A DNA stretch of 64,000 bases from Chamaecyparis obtusa (GCA_027943335.1 BSBK01006022.1:496001-560000); one strand, 5' to 3'. Shown: positions 49,200 through 61,894, numbered from the stretch's first letter. Notes: generated by a model from the letters alone, not told the origin. Program-made: numbers and translations.

Positions 49200-49688
49200 G
49201 ATCAGGTACAATTTTCACACACACATCACCAAGCTCTTCTTTTATGTTCTCACTATTGGTGCTCAGAATTGTAGATTTTATCTTCCTATGTGTAGATGCC
49301 TTAAATGTTATTTCAACTTTAGGTACAAAATCTCCTATTTTTGTATCTTCAAAGGTAGTTAGCTTTGCAATCAACATTTCTCTGCTAAAGTTTGGAGTCA
49401 AAGGTATAATTTATTCTATAGCCTAAACTTTAGTCTTGTAGACTGGTGTCAATGATCTAAGGATCTGCACAATGACTTCTTCCTCTTCAGAGGTGCCTCC
49501 AAAATTTTTGATTCCAATCACAACCTTTGTAACTCTTTGTATATAAGCCCTAATATTTTCATCATCCTTCATTTGTAGCTTTTCCATCCTTGTTTTCTAG
49601 TTCTGTAAGTTTTCTTGCTTGTTAAACTTGTCTCCTTCATACAATGCTTCTAATCTTGTCCAAATCTTGTGTGCCGAATCCAAATATT
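49200..49688 (-). pseudogene. Copia-2 gag, central part
   Basis: On the minus strand: KIWTRLEALYEGDKFNKQ, MEKLQMKDDENIRAYIQRV, VQILRSLTPVYKTKV, LTPNFSREMLIAKLTTFE. This is the UBN2-type gag of copia elements, which forms the particle shell. Stops occur at several points (after ENLQN, KTKV, AIE). It is bounded by two solo LTRs. Confidence 0.85.
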
Positions 49689-50627
49689 TGATGCAGTCAA
49701 GGATGGTGGATCCAATTAAGGATAGTCCAAACCTTGCAGCCAACAATCAACATAGTAGAATACTCAATAACACAACAAAAAAATAATTGTTTAACTCTGA
49801 TTTTCATTAACATGGATGGCTGTAATGCCTTCCAAGTTAGGGCCAATTACAATCTGAAACAATTCTACAAGATCCCAAACAAATCCAATACAATCCTACC
49901 TAGTTTAGCTCTAAAAAACAATCAACAACTAATGGAAATCGTAAGGCAGGTCTAAACTTGATCTCACAAGCCTCCAAGAAATCTCCTTGTCTCCAAGTGT
50001 GCAAACCACTAGCTCTGCAACTACAAACTATCAAATAACAATCTGATCTACAAGATCATTCAAGATCTTTTCCACAACTTCACCAACTCCAGCTTTAAAA
50101 ACCTTAGATATGATTCACTAAGCCTTCCAAGTCATGAAATCCCATTAATCTCCTAATGATCCCTAAACATCTACCCGAACATCCTATAAATACTAATCAT
50201 CAACCACAAGTCGGCTAGATGAAACCATTAACTCCCCCCCAACAATTATTAAATGTAATACAAGTTAGCTTCAAAATAGCCTTATAAACATTTAATTCAA
50301 CATGTCGGCCTGTAACAATAGTTACCAACAATAAATGCACCAAGTTGGCCCAACAAATCACATATAAATCTAGTCGGTAAACCAGAACTACCAAGCAATA
50401 GTGAAATAACCAAGCATGCTAGGCATCACCGAGCACCAATGTCGACCGAGCACCATAGACATCATCGAGTAACAATTTCACCAAGCGCCAAAGATTACTG
50501 AGTTCCTTCAGTGACCGAGCTTCCTTCAATGACCGAGACCATCAATCAAGGCTACAATCGAGTAACACCAGCCAAACATACACCTCCCATGCAGATTCAC
50601 TAAGTACCCTAGAATGCCCCTACATCA
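49689..50627 (-). repeat. Chromovirus-related solo LTR inside Copia-2 gag
   Basis: On the minus strand it starts TGATGTAGGGGCATTCTAGG and ends TTGACTGCATCA. The start resembles the chromovirus LTR start TGATGCAGGAGCATC. Flanks are ATATT (49684-49688) and ATCTT (50628-50632), a TSD with one change. It is a relative, not a copy, of the chromovirus LTR at 45300. Confidence 0.8.
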
Positions 50628-50872
50628 ATCTTTAACTTCATTATATTCTCCTTTAGAGAGTACGTTGATCAGTACTTCCCTTGTGACCATGTTATATGAA
50701 AATATCTTCTTTTCATCATTAGTAGCTTTATCCAATTCATCCTCAGCCTTCATGGTTTTGTCATTCTTTGTAATCATCTAATAGTCGATGCCCAAACATA
50801 GCGCATCTTGTTCTTCCAACTATCAAAGTTTTCAAGATCAAATTTTGGACTATCCTTCCTATAGAATACCAT
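50628..50872 (-). pseudogene. Copia-2 gag, N-terminal part
   Basis: It starts at ATG 50872 (MVFYRKDSPKFDLENF), about 50 bp after the primer site, with DSWKNKMR, then after a frameshift KTMKAEDELDKATNDEKKIF and VLINVLSKGEYNEV. This is the normal start of a copia UBN2 gag. It ends at the solo LTR and continues at 49688. Confidence 0.85.
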
Positions 50873-50919
50873 CTCCAAGATCACCTCAAGCTGTTAAGCT
50901 TTCTCTACAAGGACCACTA

Positions 50920-50931
50920 GCTCTGATACCA
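50920..50931 (-). other. Primer-binding site of Copia-2
   Basis: The minus strand reads TGGTATCAGAGC a few bases inside the LTR end, the initiator methionine tRNA match used by most copia elements. Confidence 0.88.
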
Positions 50932-50935
50932 ATTA

Positions 50936-51410
50936 CATTAGGAATAACAGTCCACCAATACAACTGAGAGGGGGGGTGAATCAGTTGTATGATAGATTAT
51001 TAAACTTTAAACTTTGAATAGCACCAATGTAAAATCAAATGAACATGCAATGAATGCCAACATAATAACACAATATTTGTTGTCGAGGAAACCTTGTTAA
51101 AGGTAAAACCCCGGTGGGAATTAACACCCACTAATGATGTACTGAGAGTATAATATCCTTGTTAGAAGATCTAGCCCTGTTAGGAGCTGATTAAAATATA
51201 ACAGTACACAGCCCTTGTTAGAGGATAGACCCTATTAGGAGTTAAGAAAAATAAGGTAGGCTCATTGCCTAGGCTCACTGCCCAAAGAAGGTTATGTCCA
51301 CCTTTATAACTCATTGTTCGCAACACAGGTGTATATAAAGAAAATACACAATCTTTGAACTGTCCGATAACAACTATCTTTGCTTGATCAGTTCCAATGA
51401 AGTATATAAT
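50936..51410 (-). repeat. 5' LTR of Copia-2, inner part
   Basis: It matches 19059 onward of the 3' LTR up to 'gaagtatataat', where the Tat element begins. The inner end is CATTAGG where the 3' LTR has TGTTAGG on the plus strand. The remaining LTR lies beyond the Tat element. Confidence 0.88.
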
Positions 51411-52265
51411 TGTAGACACGAAAAATTGGCAAAAGGTTTAAATCAATCAAAAGGTGCAATCAAATCATCAAATAGCACAAAAAATCAATAAATGGAACAA
51501 ATGCAATTCAAATCAAAGGAAAATTCAATTAAATGATTAAATGATTAAATAAAGCTTGAAAAGGGGAAAAACACTATGAAATTGATTAAATTTAATTAAT
51601 GACATAGTTGTTGAAAGAAAAAATCAAAATGAACCTCTTACCCTTCATGGCTAAATTTAATTACTTTAATTAATTAATAAATCATAATTTCCCTCAACAA
51701 AGCAAAAAAGAGACAAAATGGACACAAATCACTCACTTTTGTTGAAATGGTCCAGCCTTTTGAAACCATTTAAATGATTGTCCCCTCCTTGTCCCCCCAT
51801 TTATGGACAAAGCAAAGCCAATTGACCTTACCCAAGCATAACCATGGTTATCTCACTCTACCCCCTACCCTTGGAAAAATCCTATAAGTAGAAAGCATTT
51901 AGAAGCATAAATGATCCACTCCATATCTTTGAATTGCAGCAAAGCTCTGTCAATTTGCATCCACATCACTCACTTATCATTTGTCATTGCTAATTAGCTT
52001 AAATTGCTTTGATCATAGTAGATTATTCATCAAATAGAGCTAGAATTTGATAGAATAGATCTAAATTTGCTTATCATATAGCTTAATTCTCATCTTTAGA
52101 GTGTCACTAGTGAGGATCATAGTTGAGAGCCTCATTTACCACTTTATTTTAGAGATCCATGAGATATTTAGATTAATTGTGTATTATTTAGATTAGTTTT
52201 CTTTGAATAGTGTAATTGTCTTTTAAATCTTGTTATTTCATGAAGGTGTAAATCACTCACACACA
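51411..52265 (+). repeat. 5' LTR of the Tat element
   Basis: It starts TGTAGACACG and ends TCACACACA, two bases before the primer site. TATAAGTA at 51883-51890 is a likely TATA box. The end is placed by the primer site, as the 3' LTR is not available for comparison. Confidence 0.8.
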
Positions 52266-52267
52266 AA

Positions 52268-52285
52268 TGGCACCCACCGTGGGGC
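52268..52285 (+). other. Primer-binding site of the Tat element
   Basis: TGGCACCCACCGTGGGGC follows the LTR end. It is like the TGGCGCCCACCGTGGGG type that I recall from plant Tat elements. The cognate tRNA is not assigned. Confidence 0.7.
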
Positions 52286-52376
52286 CCTAGGCCTCAAATT
52301 CATCTTTATTTCCACATTATTTGCAAAATTTAGGCTAGAATTGCATGAACTTGCTTGCTATTTGTAGGTTACAGAA

Positions 52377-53130
52377 AAGAAATCACGCTTGCCAGTAAAG
52401 AAGTCACGCCTAAAGCAAAGAAATGTAGCGGATGGAAATTAAAATATCACCTAGAGTCTGAACTATTACGTGTTTTAGCCTGCAGAATCACACTTTTGGG
52501 TGAAAGAAATCACGCGGTCAGAAATTAAACTCTCGCATTTTGGATAAAGGATTGATGCCTTTGGTCATTTAAATGTTGCTTGATCAGACTTAAAAAGCCA
52601 CAACTGAGGAATCATTTTACGTCTGGTGTGAAGGGAGTACTCTGCCTTATCAATTTAGTTTCTCGCATTCTTCATTTTAAATGTCACCTTTGATAAATTA
52701 GATATCGCTTTCACAGCATCAGTTTGTCACGTCTGGTAAAGATTTCATGCATAGATAAAATTTGATATCGCACTTGGTTATTTTAATCTCGCTTGAGCCC
52801 CTTATGGTGACGCTCGCAGTTAAAGTAATCACGTCTTTGCCAAATTAGATCTCGCGTGCAGTGTAGACAATGTCGCCTGGCTGCACTTTTATATTTTATC
52901 AAAATAATGACTGTTGTCGCTTCTGGTAAAGATTTCACGCGTAGGTAAAATTTGATATCGCACTTGGTTATTTTAATCTCACTTGAGCCCCTCAAGGTGA
53001 CGCTCGTAGTTAAAGTAATCATGTCTTTGTTAAATTAGATCTCGCATACAGTCTGGACAATGTCGCGTGGCTGTACTTTTGATATTTTATCAAAAGTGTT
53101 AAAATAATGACTGTATTCTGACTTCACGTT
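52377..53130 (+). repeat. Leader rich in TCGC/TCACG motifs, with 190-bp tandem pair
   Basis: About two dozen short motifs of the form 'TCGC' or 'TCACGC' (ATCTCGC, GATATCGC, AATCACG, ATTTCACGC) recur every 25-40 bp. Positions 52731-52920 and 52921-53111 are a tandem duplication with a 190-bp period. No coding is evident. Confidence 0.8.
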
Positions 53131-53153
53131 CATTTTTTTTCTGTCTTAGGAGT

Positions 53154-53333
53154 ATGGTCTATCATAAGAAAGTTCAAAAACTAGAGAGAAGGCATAACTT
53201 AGAGGAGAAATTGATCACTAAGAGGATAAGAAAGGAAAACTGGGTACACACTACCTTTGTTCTCAACAATGACTTAGAAAGGGATGTAGAGTTATATGCT
53301 AAATACATTGCTATTGTAGATGCTTACAAATAG
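53154..53333 (+). CDS. Small basic leader ORF, 59 codons, unknown
   Basis: An ATG just after the pyrimidine-rich stretch ending TTAG opens a 59-residue frame, MVYHKKVQKLERRHN... to VDAYK, rich in Lys and Arg. I recognise no family. It precedes gag by 1.1 kb. The T-rich run plus CTGTCTTAG before it looks like a splice acceptor, so this may be an exon or a chance ORF. Confidence 0.3.
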   Translation: MVYHKKVQKLERRHNLEEKLITKRIRKENWVHTTFVLNNDLERDVELYAKYIAIVDAYK

Positions 53334-54461
53334 AAATACGTATCATTAAATTGGGAGTTTAGTCCCTAAGTTTGTAAAAATTTTGTAAATTTTGAAGAAA
53401 AAGAAGGCATAAAAAGCATAATCGAAATTGTAGCATTCTAGGCATTGATTTTGGTTTCTCCTCACTTTGTTTGTTTGTGCTGACTAATTTGCTGGTGGAG
53501 AGAATGTTTCATTAAGGTAAGGGAAGGATTTGGAGAGAAAAAAAAGAAAATCTACTACTTAAAAATTCCCCTAGCCTTTGCTAGCATCGTTTGAGCTATT
53601 TCTCTCATCAAGCTTGCAAACTTCCCTTAAATTGTGACATTTTCAAAGTTCAAAACATAGTTTAATCATAAAAGGAAAAGAAAAAATATTTCAATTCTAA
53701 GAACTCCTTTGTCATGGGGTTGAAAAAGAACCAAATTGATTGTGAGTGTTTGGGATAAGGGAAAAGCAATAGGGATATGCTCTTCACTCTTTGAGTGAAT
53801 CAAATTCCCAAACTTGCTCTACCAAATCCACTTTTTCATGCTTTCAAATGAACATGTTTAAAACTTAGTGGGCTTGCCTCTCAAGATTGCCTTAAAAGGG
53901 CCAATGAGAGGGACAGCCCAAAGTGGGATACACTTGCTTTTGCCGCGAGAATCCAACCCACTATAAAAAGAAACGCGTGTATCCTTAATGGGGTGCACGA
54001 TAAAAGGATTTTAGATCTTTTGAACTTCCTCTAATAGTCTTAACAGATTGTGCAAAATCGTGCTTTGGTGCGTGTGGGAAGCCCCTTAACATACTTGGGG
54101 GATGAATGGCTAAGATCTATTTTGAATGGAAAACTTACTACATAACGGTAAAATAGCAAAACTACCTATTAGAGCCATGTTTACGAACCAATTATGTGCT
54201 AGGTAGATTGCGTGGAAGCTATTCTTGTGTTTCAACCTATGGAAACATTCAAAAATACACACATTAGAGCATTCTAGGGATATGGTACCAAATTGATGTG
54301 TGTGTTGAGATTGTTTTTATATTTTCAAACAAGATATTCCAAAGTTATTGATCAAAACATCATTAAGATTCTAAACCATTTAAAATTGATCAAAAACCTT
54401 TACCTTATTCCAAAAACCAGCTTATCAAAAGAAGAAGCCAACATACCATTAAAGTTTGTTC
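53334..54461 (+). other. Untranslated leader of the Tat element
   Basis: No reading frame or motif of note is seen. Long leaders before gag are common in Tat-clade elements. Confidence 0.6.
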
Positions 54462-57400
54462 ATGCATGTTCTTACAAGATCACACTCTATAAAGAAAACA
54501 TTACAAACAGATGGGACCTACAAACAAGAAGAGCTCCCATTTCCAGAGGATACTTTCATTACTTCACGAGTGATTGAAAAACCCACTAAGGCAAAGGACA
54601 CTAACAAGATGTTTAGCGACACCCTAGGAAATACCGATCCTAACAACCAAGGAAACAACATGAATGGGGGTATGGATCCTAACAACAATCAAGGAAATTC
54701 TAATAATGGAGGAAGAGATCCTAATTCCCAAGAAGCAAATTCACAAGGCAACAACTTACCTCCTCCTCATAATACAAACCTACCCCCAACTACGGAAGAA
54801 GCCACAGTTGAAAGAGCGTTAGAGGCAAGACAATGTCCTTATTTCATAGAACTAATGAAAAAGACCATGCTTATGGATAAAGAAAAGCACTTCATGGACT
54901 TGATACAAATGGGGGTAAAGCTACCTAAAGATTTTGACATAGAACAACTAAAGCCCAAGGAAATAGAAGACCCTATGGAAGCAATAAGGCAACAATTCAA
55001 GGCATTACATATGGAAATCGACAGTTTGAAACAAAACAGGGCTCCTAAGCCTTTCTCTATTGAAACATTATGTCCTTTTCCATTCGATAAGAGTTTGGTC
55101 ATGGTGCCTTTTCCCATTAATGTAACATTTCCTAAATATGATAGGTATGAAGGAACATCTAACCCACATGATCATCTTCGGGGGTTTTGTGCATTGAGTC
55201 TTGAATTCATGCATGATACAACCTATTTAATGAGACTATTCCCAAGAAGCTTGGGAGGAATGGCCATGGATTGGTTTTCAAAACTACCATCCGGCATCAA
55301 AACCTTTGAAGAATTAGCTTCTAAATTCATGACTCATTACTCCTATAACATCAAACATGAGGTCACAATGATAACATTATGTAACATGAAGCAACAAGAT
55401 GGAGAAGCCTTCCTCAAATTCTTGCAAAGATGGAGGACTGCATTTGCTAGATATCCAAGAAGTGTACCGGAAAAAGAAAAAATGGATATCTTTATTAATG
55501 GTTTAAGAAGTGAATTAAATTATAGACTAAGGATGCAATGTCCTAAAACCTTCCAAGATTTGATTGATAACGGAATTACAATGGAAGAAGTGTTGATTAA
55601 GAGTGGAGAGTTGAAATTGTACAAGGAAAATAAGAACAACTCTAACTCCAACAACAACAATACCAACAATAACAACAATCAAAATAAAGGTTGGTGCAAT
55701 AAAAATAGCCGTTATGCTGCAAAAAATAACAACAAAGGCATTTTTAATGATGGTGTAGTGGAATCCAGCAACTTGAAGGTGATTCCATTTGCCCTTACAA
55801 AGACACCAAATCAAGTGAATAATACTAATCAAGCATATAATGCACCTTCCAACAATAACAACAATGCCAACAAGAATAATCAAGGAAACAAGGATCAAAA
55901 TAGCAAGTATGATAAGTATTTGAAGCCCACTCCTTCAAGACACTTTACACCCTTGGGAGAATCACTTGAAACTGCATTAAAGGCTCTCATGGCTAACAAT
56001 GTTATTACATTACCTGCTATTAAGCCTTATGAACTAGACCACAAGCCGGGCTGGTGGGATGCTAAGAATCATTGTGAATATCATAGGATTCGGGGACACA
56101 CTACAAATGAATGTCTACAATTAAAGAATGTGGTGCAAGACTTGATAGATAATAACATAATCACCGTTGATGGACCCCAAAATAATGAAGATCATACGGC
56201 CTTCAAACAACCTTTTTACAAACATGATAAAGGTGAGTCATCAAATGGCAAGAAACAAAGTGCCAATAATCTCAACTTTGTGCCATCATATGATCATATT
56301 GTTAATGCTATAATAATTAATGAACAATCTCAAAAGGAAGCAACAAATGTCATTACAAGAGGGCAGAATTCTAGAATGACTTTACAAGGGATAGTCCCTC
56401 AAAACACCAATATCCCACAATCCAACATCATGGTCAAACAACCTCCTACAGCAACAAGGCCTTATAGTTTGGTGGACCAATTGCAACGTACTCCAGCACA
56501 AATCTCAATCTTAGAGTTATTGAAGTTGTCACCGAATCATAAAGAGATTTTAGAAAAAGCTTTAGAAGAGACACATGTTTCTACTACCTTAGGGGAAGAA
56601 AAGTTTCAAAATATGGTAGGACATCTCATGGCTCCTCATTGTCTTTCATTTTCTGATCAAGATGACATGTCTATAACTCATCCTCAAAATTTTCCATTAC
56701 ATATAGAGGTTTTGATCGAAAGGCATAGAGTCAAAAGAGCCCTTATTGATGGAGGGGCTGGTCTTAACATCTGCACATTAAGTCTTGTAAAATCCTCAGG
56801 TCTATATGAGTCTTGCATTGACCCTACAAAGAAAATCACCATAAAAGGTTATGATGAAGCTGAAAGAGCTTCTAAAGGCATGATTGTATTGCCTATCCAA
56901 GTGGGACCAGTCAAGAAGGAAACCAAGTGTCAAGTGTTGGACATGAAATTAACCTATAACATCTTATTAGGAAGACCATGGATTCATGAGATGCAAGTCG
57001 TCCCATCCACATACCACTAATGCATCAAGTTCCCATACATGGGTGAAGAAATCACGGCTGGAGGAGACTCAAATCCATTCCAATATTGTAATGCACTCAA
57101 ACCCTTGCATGAATTATACATTCCACATAATCGTGAAGGAGTTATTCCAAGAATCACCAATGAAGATACACAAAATCCTCTTCAAGCTAGCTCAACTACA
57201 TCAACTAAGGGCAAGGAAAAAGTGAGCTACGAGGGTCCAAACGTAATGGAAAGTCCATATTTAGCACCTAAATTGGAGACAATGATCTACAAACCTACTA
57301 AAGAGGAAAAGGAACAAGCTAAAGAAGATCATTACCAACACATGAGTGAGATGATGAACAAATTTGACAAACAATGCAAGATTAGTTCAAAAGGAGTAGG

Positions 57401-57893
57401 AGAATATTCAGTTTCTCTATTTGACATGCCCATATCTCCCAAATCACATGGTAAACCCTCAAAAGAACATCTTCCACATAAGTATAATTCTTATTTTGTG
57501 AGGAAAGATAGCAAAGCAACATGGGATAAGGAAGAAAATGAAGTCCTTCAATGGCTTTATCATGATGAAGATGATACCTTAGACACTCCCATGGAAAGAA
57601 TTCAGCATGTCAATATACAAACCAAACAATATGGGAAAGGATTTGATATTATGCAAAAGATGGGATAAAAAGGAAGAGGACCCTTAGGCCAAAGAAATAG
57701 AGGGTTATTAGAACCTATTGAACCTATTTGGAGGGAAAGTCATGAAAAATCCAGAGTAGGTTTCCAATACAAAGGAGAAAGTTCAAGTCCAATGCATGAT
57801 TTTCATCCTCAAATAAATGCATTAGAATCTGAAGGAGATAGTGATGACTCTCGGGATTATGAATGGGATACTTTATCAGAGGAGCCATGTTAA
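54462..57893 (+). pseudogene. Tat gag and aspartic protease, one frame with stops
   Basis: Gag builds the particle and the protease cuts the polyprotein. The first ATG of the frame is 54462; ATG 54609 (MFSDTLGN) is an alternative start. The N-terminus has Asn/Gly repeats. The gag core has FPKYDRYEGTSNPHDHLRGF, LFPRSLGGMAMDWF and FLKFLQRWR. An Asn-rich run lies at about 55635-55690. A zinc-knuckle variant CEYHRIRGHTTNEC (CX2HX4HX4C) is at about 56070. The protease has RALIDGGAGLNIC (DGG in place of DTG/DSG) and ILLGRPWIHEM. A G-patch-like Gly motif (GKGFDIMQKMG, stop, KGRGPLGQRNRG) follows at about 57630-57705. Stops TAA at 57018, 57666 and 57891 break the frame, which is never shifted. Confidence 0.9.
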
Positions 57894-60800
57894 GATAAAG
57901 AAGTCATTACTATACATACTTATGCAAAAATCCCAAAACAAGATGCTCCAATTAATGAAGAACCTCCTATTCAAAGGCCTAATATAGAACAAGCATCTAA
58001 TAATGGAGCATGGATAGAAACATTTTGGACACCTTCAGAGGAGGGAAATTCAAATGTTAGTTTTAACCCGCTTATGGCTTTTCCCACATTATTTCCCGTA
58101 GAGGTTGATGAGGATTCGAGCGAAGGGGGCTTTGACCCTGCTTCCATGGATCATCTTGAGGAAGCGCACATCATAGATCTAAACGATACAATGTATGAAC
58201 CCTCAAATGAAGTCATGTCCATTAATCCTATTGATGATACCTTACCCAATAATTCCTTAATTTTGATGCACCTGGACCTCATTGATTGGGATCAAATCGA
58301 ACCACATGACTTACTTTACTTCCTGAATGACCAAGCAACAAACCAATATCTCAATGCGGTTGAACCCTCTTTCACCAACGAACTCAATGCAGACATAATG
58401 ACAACAGCAAGGGTCCAATCTCTTAGTCAAAAAATGAAAAAAAATAAAAAAATGAGAAGTTCTATTGGTGAAAACCCAACTGTGGCACCATTAGAACCAA
58501 AAACAATGAAAATAAAAGACGTTTCTTTTGGTGAAAACCCAACTGTGGCACCATTAGATGAGAGATTGGATACTTTGCCTAAACATAAAGAAGAAAGGTC
58601 ATCTATTCTTATAGAACCAACAGAAAAAGTTAACATTGGTACGGAACTAGATCCAAAGGTCATACACTTGGCTACATCACTTACATCTCTTGAAAGAGAG
58701 GACTTTATCAAATTCTTCCAAGAACAACAAATAAATTTTGCATGGTCATATGCTGATATGCCCGGACTGGATCTTGATTTCATAATGCACCATCTGAATG
58801 TTAGACCCAGAGTTAAACCTGTGAAGCAAAAACTAAGGAAAATGCACCCACATGTGGCTCTCCTAGTCAAGGTAGAACTGGAAATATTGTTAAAGGTGGG
58901 GTTCATAAGAACAATAGCATATGTTGATTGGATATCTAACATTGTGTCGGTTACTAAGCATGATAAATCTATCCGTGTGTGTACGGATTTCAGAGATTTA
59001 AACCTTGCATGTCCCAAAGATGACTTCCCATTGCCAAGCATTGATACCATAGTAGATCTGATAGTAGGTCATGCAATGTACTCATTAATGGATGGATTTA
59101 GTGGCTACAATCAAATAAAGATTGGTCCCGAAGACCAAGAAAAGATAGCATTTACTTGCCCTTGGGGTACTTTTTGTTGGAATGTCATGCCCTTCGGTCT
59201 TAAAAACACTGGAGCTACATATCAAAAGGCCATGACAACTATTTTCCATGACATGATGCACACTTTCTTAGAAGATTATGTGGATGACATTCTAGCAAAG
59301 TCCCACAATAGAGAAGAACATTTACAAATCCTAAGAAAAATATTCATTCAATTAGAACAATTCAAAGTTAGATTAAACCCAAAGAAGTGTGCATTTGGTG
59401 TCCAATCCGGCAAGTTATTGGGTTATATAGTGTCAGCAAAAGGAATTGAATTTGATCCTAAAAAAGTACAAGCCATTCTAGAAATGGAGATTCCAAGAAA
59501 CATTAGCCAAATGAGATCACTACAAGGAAAGATTCAATCAATAAGGAGATTTATATCTCAATTAGTAGAAAAGTGTCACTCCTTCACCAGATTGCTACAC
59601 AAGGACACTACATTTATGTGGGATGAAGAATGTGATAAGGCCTTCGCTATTTTGAAGACTTATTTGATAAACCCACCTATTCTTATGTCACCTATCAAGG
59701 GCAAAGAACTGTTGTTATACATATCAGCCACAGAAAGGTCTCTAGGCATATTGTTGGTACAAGAAGATGAGCAAGGAAAAGAAAGGGAATCTACTATCTT
59801 AGTAGAACCTTAATAAAATATGAACTAAATTATTCATTCATGGAAAGAGCATGTCTAGCAGTGGTCTTTGCATCTCAAAAACTAAATTATATGTTGATGC
59901 ATAAGATCAAATTAATTGCCAAGATTGATCCTCTCAAATACTTGCTAAGTAAAACTGCCTTAACAGGTAGAATAGCAAAATGGATCATGATCCTAAGTGA
60001 ATTTGACATTGAATATGTTGATAGAAGAGCAATTAAGGGACAAGTGATAGCAGATCACTTAGCAGATAACCCAATGGAGTCTACACAAACCATTCAAATT
60101 GAATTTCCAGATGCAGCAATTGTCAACATAGAAGCAAAGACATGGAAATTATATTTTGATGGATATTATACACAAGGAGGTTCTGGAGCAGGTATATTAT
60201 TGGTTACCCCTCAAGGGTACACCATTCCAAAGTCCTATAAACTCTTATTTCCGTGCACCAATAACATAGCGTAATATGAGGCATTAGTCATTGGCATCAA
60301 AATGGCTTTGGAATGGAATATTGCAGAATTACAAGTGTATGGGGATTCCCAACTCATAATCAATCAGGTTAATAATGAATACAATACCAAAGATATAACA
60401 TTGATAAAATATAAAACCTTGATTGATGGATGGAAGAAGTACTTTGCTTTGATCACATTTGAATAGATTCCAAGAGAAAAGAATAGAGCAGCAGATGCCA
60501 TGGCTACCTTGGCTTCATTATAACAAAAACCAGATCAAAATGAGAAGTATGAGTTCTTGGTGGAAGAGTTGGTAAAACCGGCATTCAACCTTCCTGACAC
60601 CCAAATTGTTTCTCTTTTATATGGACATGACTCTCCTTGGTATGGACCCATCTATACTTACCTTAAAGACCAAGTACTCCCCGTAGACCAAACTCGTGCC
60701 CAAAAATGTAACTTCATACACCAAGCCACCCGTTACCTAATCCTTTCAGACACATTGTATCGTAAGGGTCTTGATGGGACGTTACTTAGATGTTTAGAGG

Positions 60801-61894
60801 AAGAAGAGTCTAAGTTAGCTTTACACGAGGTCCACAAAGGCATTTGCGGGTCACACTCAAGCGCTCTTAATCTAGCTAAGAAAATCCTTCATTTAGGGTA
60901 CTTTTGGACAACATTAGAAAAGGATGCTTGTCAATTTGTGAAGACATGCAGCAAATGTCAATATCACGGTAACATGATACATGCACCGGCTCAAGAATTA
61001 CACCCATTCATTACACCATGGCCTTTTTATCAATGGGGTTTTGACTTGATTGGAATCATACATCCTCCATCTTCAAATGGACACAAGTATATCATCACAG
61101 CAACAGAATACTTCACCAAATGGGTGGAAGCAGTTCCATTAACAACAGCAACCAGCAAACAAATTTCAATGTTCATATTGAACCACATAATTTGCCACTA
61201 TGGTATTCCACATGCCATTATCATGGATAATGGGAAATAATTCAAAAATTAGGATATTGATGAACTTTGCATGACATTCCACATTACACATCATTCATCA
61301 TCCATTTATTATCCACAAGGCAATGGACAAGCTGAAGCAACGAACAAAAATATCCTCAAAATATTAAAAAGATCAGTTAACAAATCAGGAAGAGATTGGC
61401 ACGTGCAAATAAATCCCACACTATGGGCTTATAGAACAAGTATCAGAACACCTATAGGAGCCACCCCATTCTCTTTAGTTTATGGAACCGAAATAGTTCT
61501 ACCATTAGAAGTTGAAATTCCATCTCTACGGGTTTCATTAAGAGGATTGATCACTGATGAGGATTATAGGATTGCCAGACTGCAACAATTGGAATTGTTA
61601 GAGGAACACCAGACTCAAGCTTATGAGCATTTAAGAGTTTATCAAAATAGGATTTCATGCAATTACAACAAACACATCAAACCAAGAACTTTTCAAGTAG
61701 CAGACTTGGTATTAAGAGAAAATCCCAAAAATCAAGCTGAAAGGGAAAAGAAAGGAAAGTGGGAAGCTAATTGGATAGGCCCATTTGTGATAGTGTCATC
61801 CTTTAGAACTGGAACATATAAGTTATCAGATTGTAATGGTGAAGAGTTACAAGAACCCATAAATAGCATTCATTTGAAGAGGTTCTACACCTAA
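57894..61894 (+). pseudogene. Tat reverse transcriptase, RNase H, second RNase H and integrase
   Basis: It continues the gag frame. Reverse transcriptase: DWISNIVSVTKHDKSIRVCTDFRDLN, CPKDDFPLPSIDTIV, MDGFSGYNQI, MPFGLKNTGATYQKAM and YVDDI (about 59279). RNase H: FMWDEECDKAFAILK, then after a frameshift near 59790 FMERACLAVVFASQKL. The second, archaeal-type RNase H has WKLYFDGYYTQGGSGAGI, YEALVIGIKMALEW, YGDSQLIINQVN and REKNRAADAMATLA (60144-60523). Integrase: the HHCC finger (HKGICGSH, CSKCQ), FDLIG, MDNGK and GQAEATNK, which hold the DDE residues, ending NSIHLKRFYT at 61894. Stops occur at 60272, near 60464 and 60521, at 61238 and near 61250. The extra RNase H is the hallmark of the Tat clade. 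Confidence 0.93.
58467..58557 (+). repeat. 28-bp motif repeated with 63-bp period inside Tat pol
   Basis: The motif GGTGAAAACCCAACTGTGG plus CACCATTAG occurs at 58467-58494 and 58530-58557 and encodes GENPTVAPL twice, in the spacer before reverse transcriptase. It resembles the hairpin motif at 62085-62270. Confidence 0.9.

Larger units (their letters stand above)
19059..51410 (-). mobile_element. Copia-2, Ty1/copia retrotransposon, minus strand, heavily nested
   Basis: The 3' LTR (19059-20309), purine tract, RNase H, reverse transcriptase, integrase, protease, gag, primer site and the start of the 5' LTR (50936-51410) occur in the right order on the minus strand. The element is split by the chromovirus (21094-45966) and by solo LTRs at 47999-49199 and 49689-50627. 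Its 5' LTR is cut by the Tat element at 51411, so its outer end is outside the window. All coding parts are broken. A deletion joins integrase to reverse transcriptase near 46745. Confidence 0.9.

Noticed and set aside
58427..59050. Minus-strand ORF of 207 codons
   Set aside because: It lies opposite the Tat reverse transcriptase, which explains the open frame.
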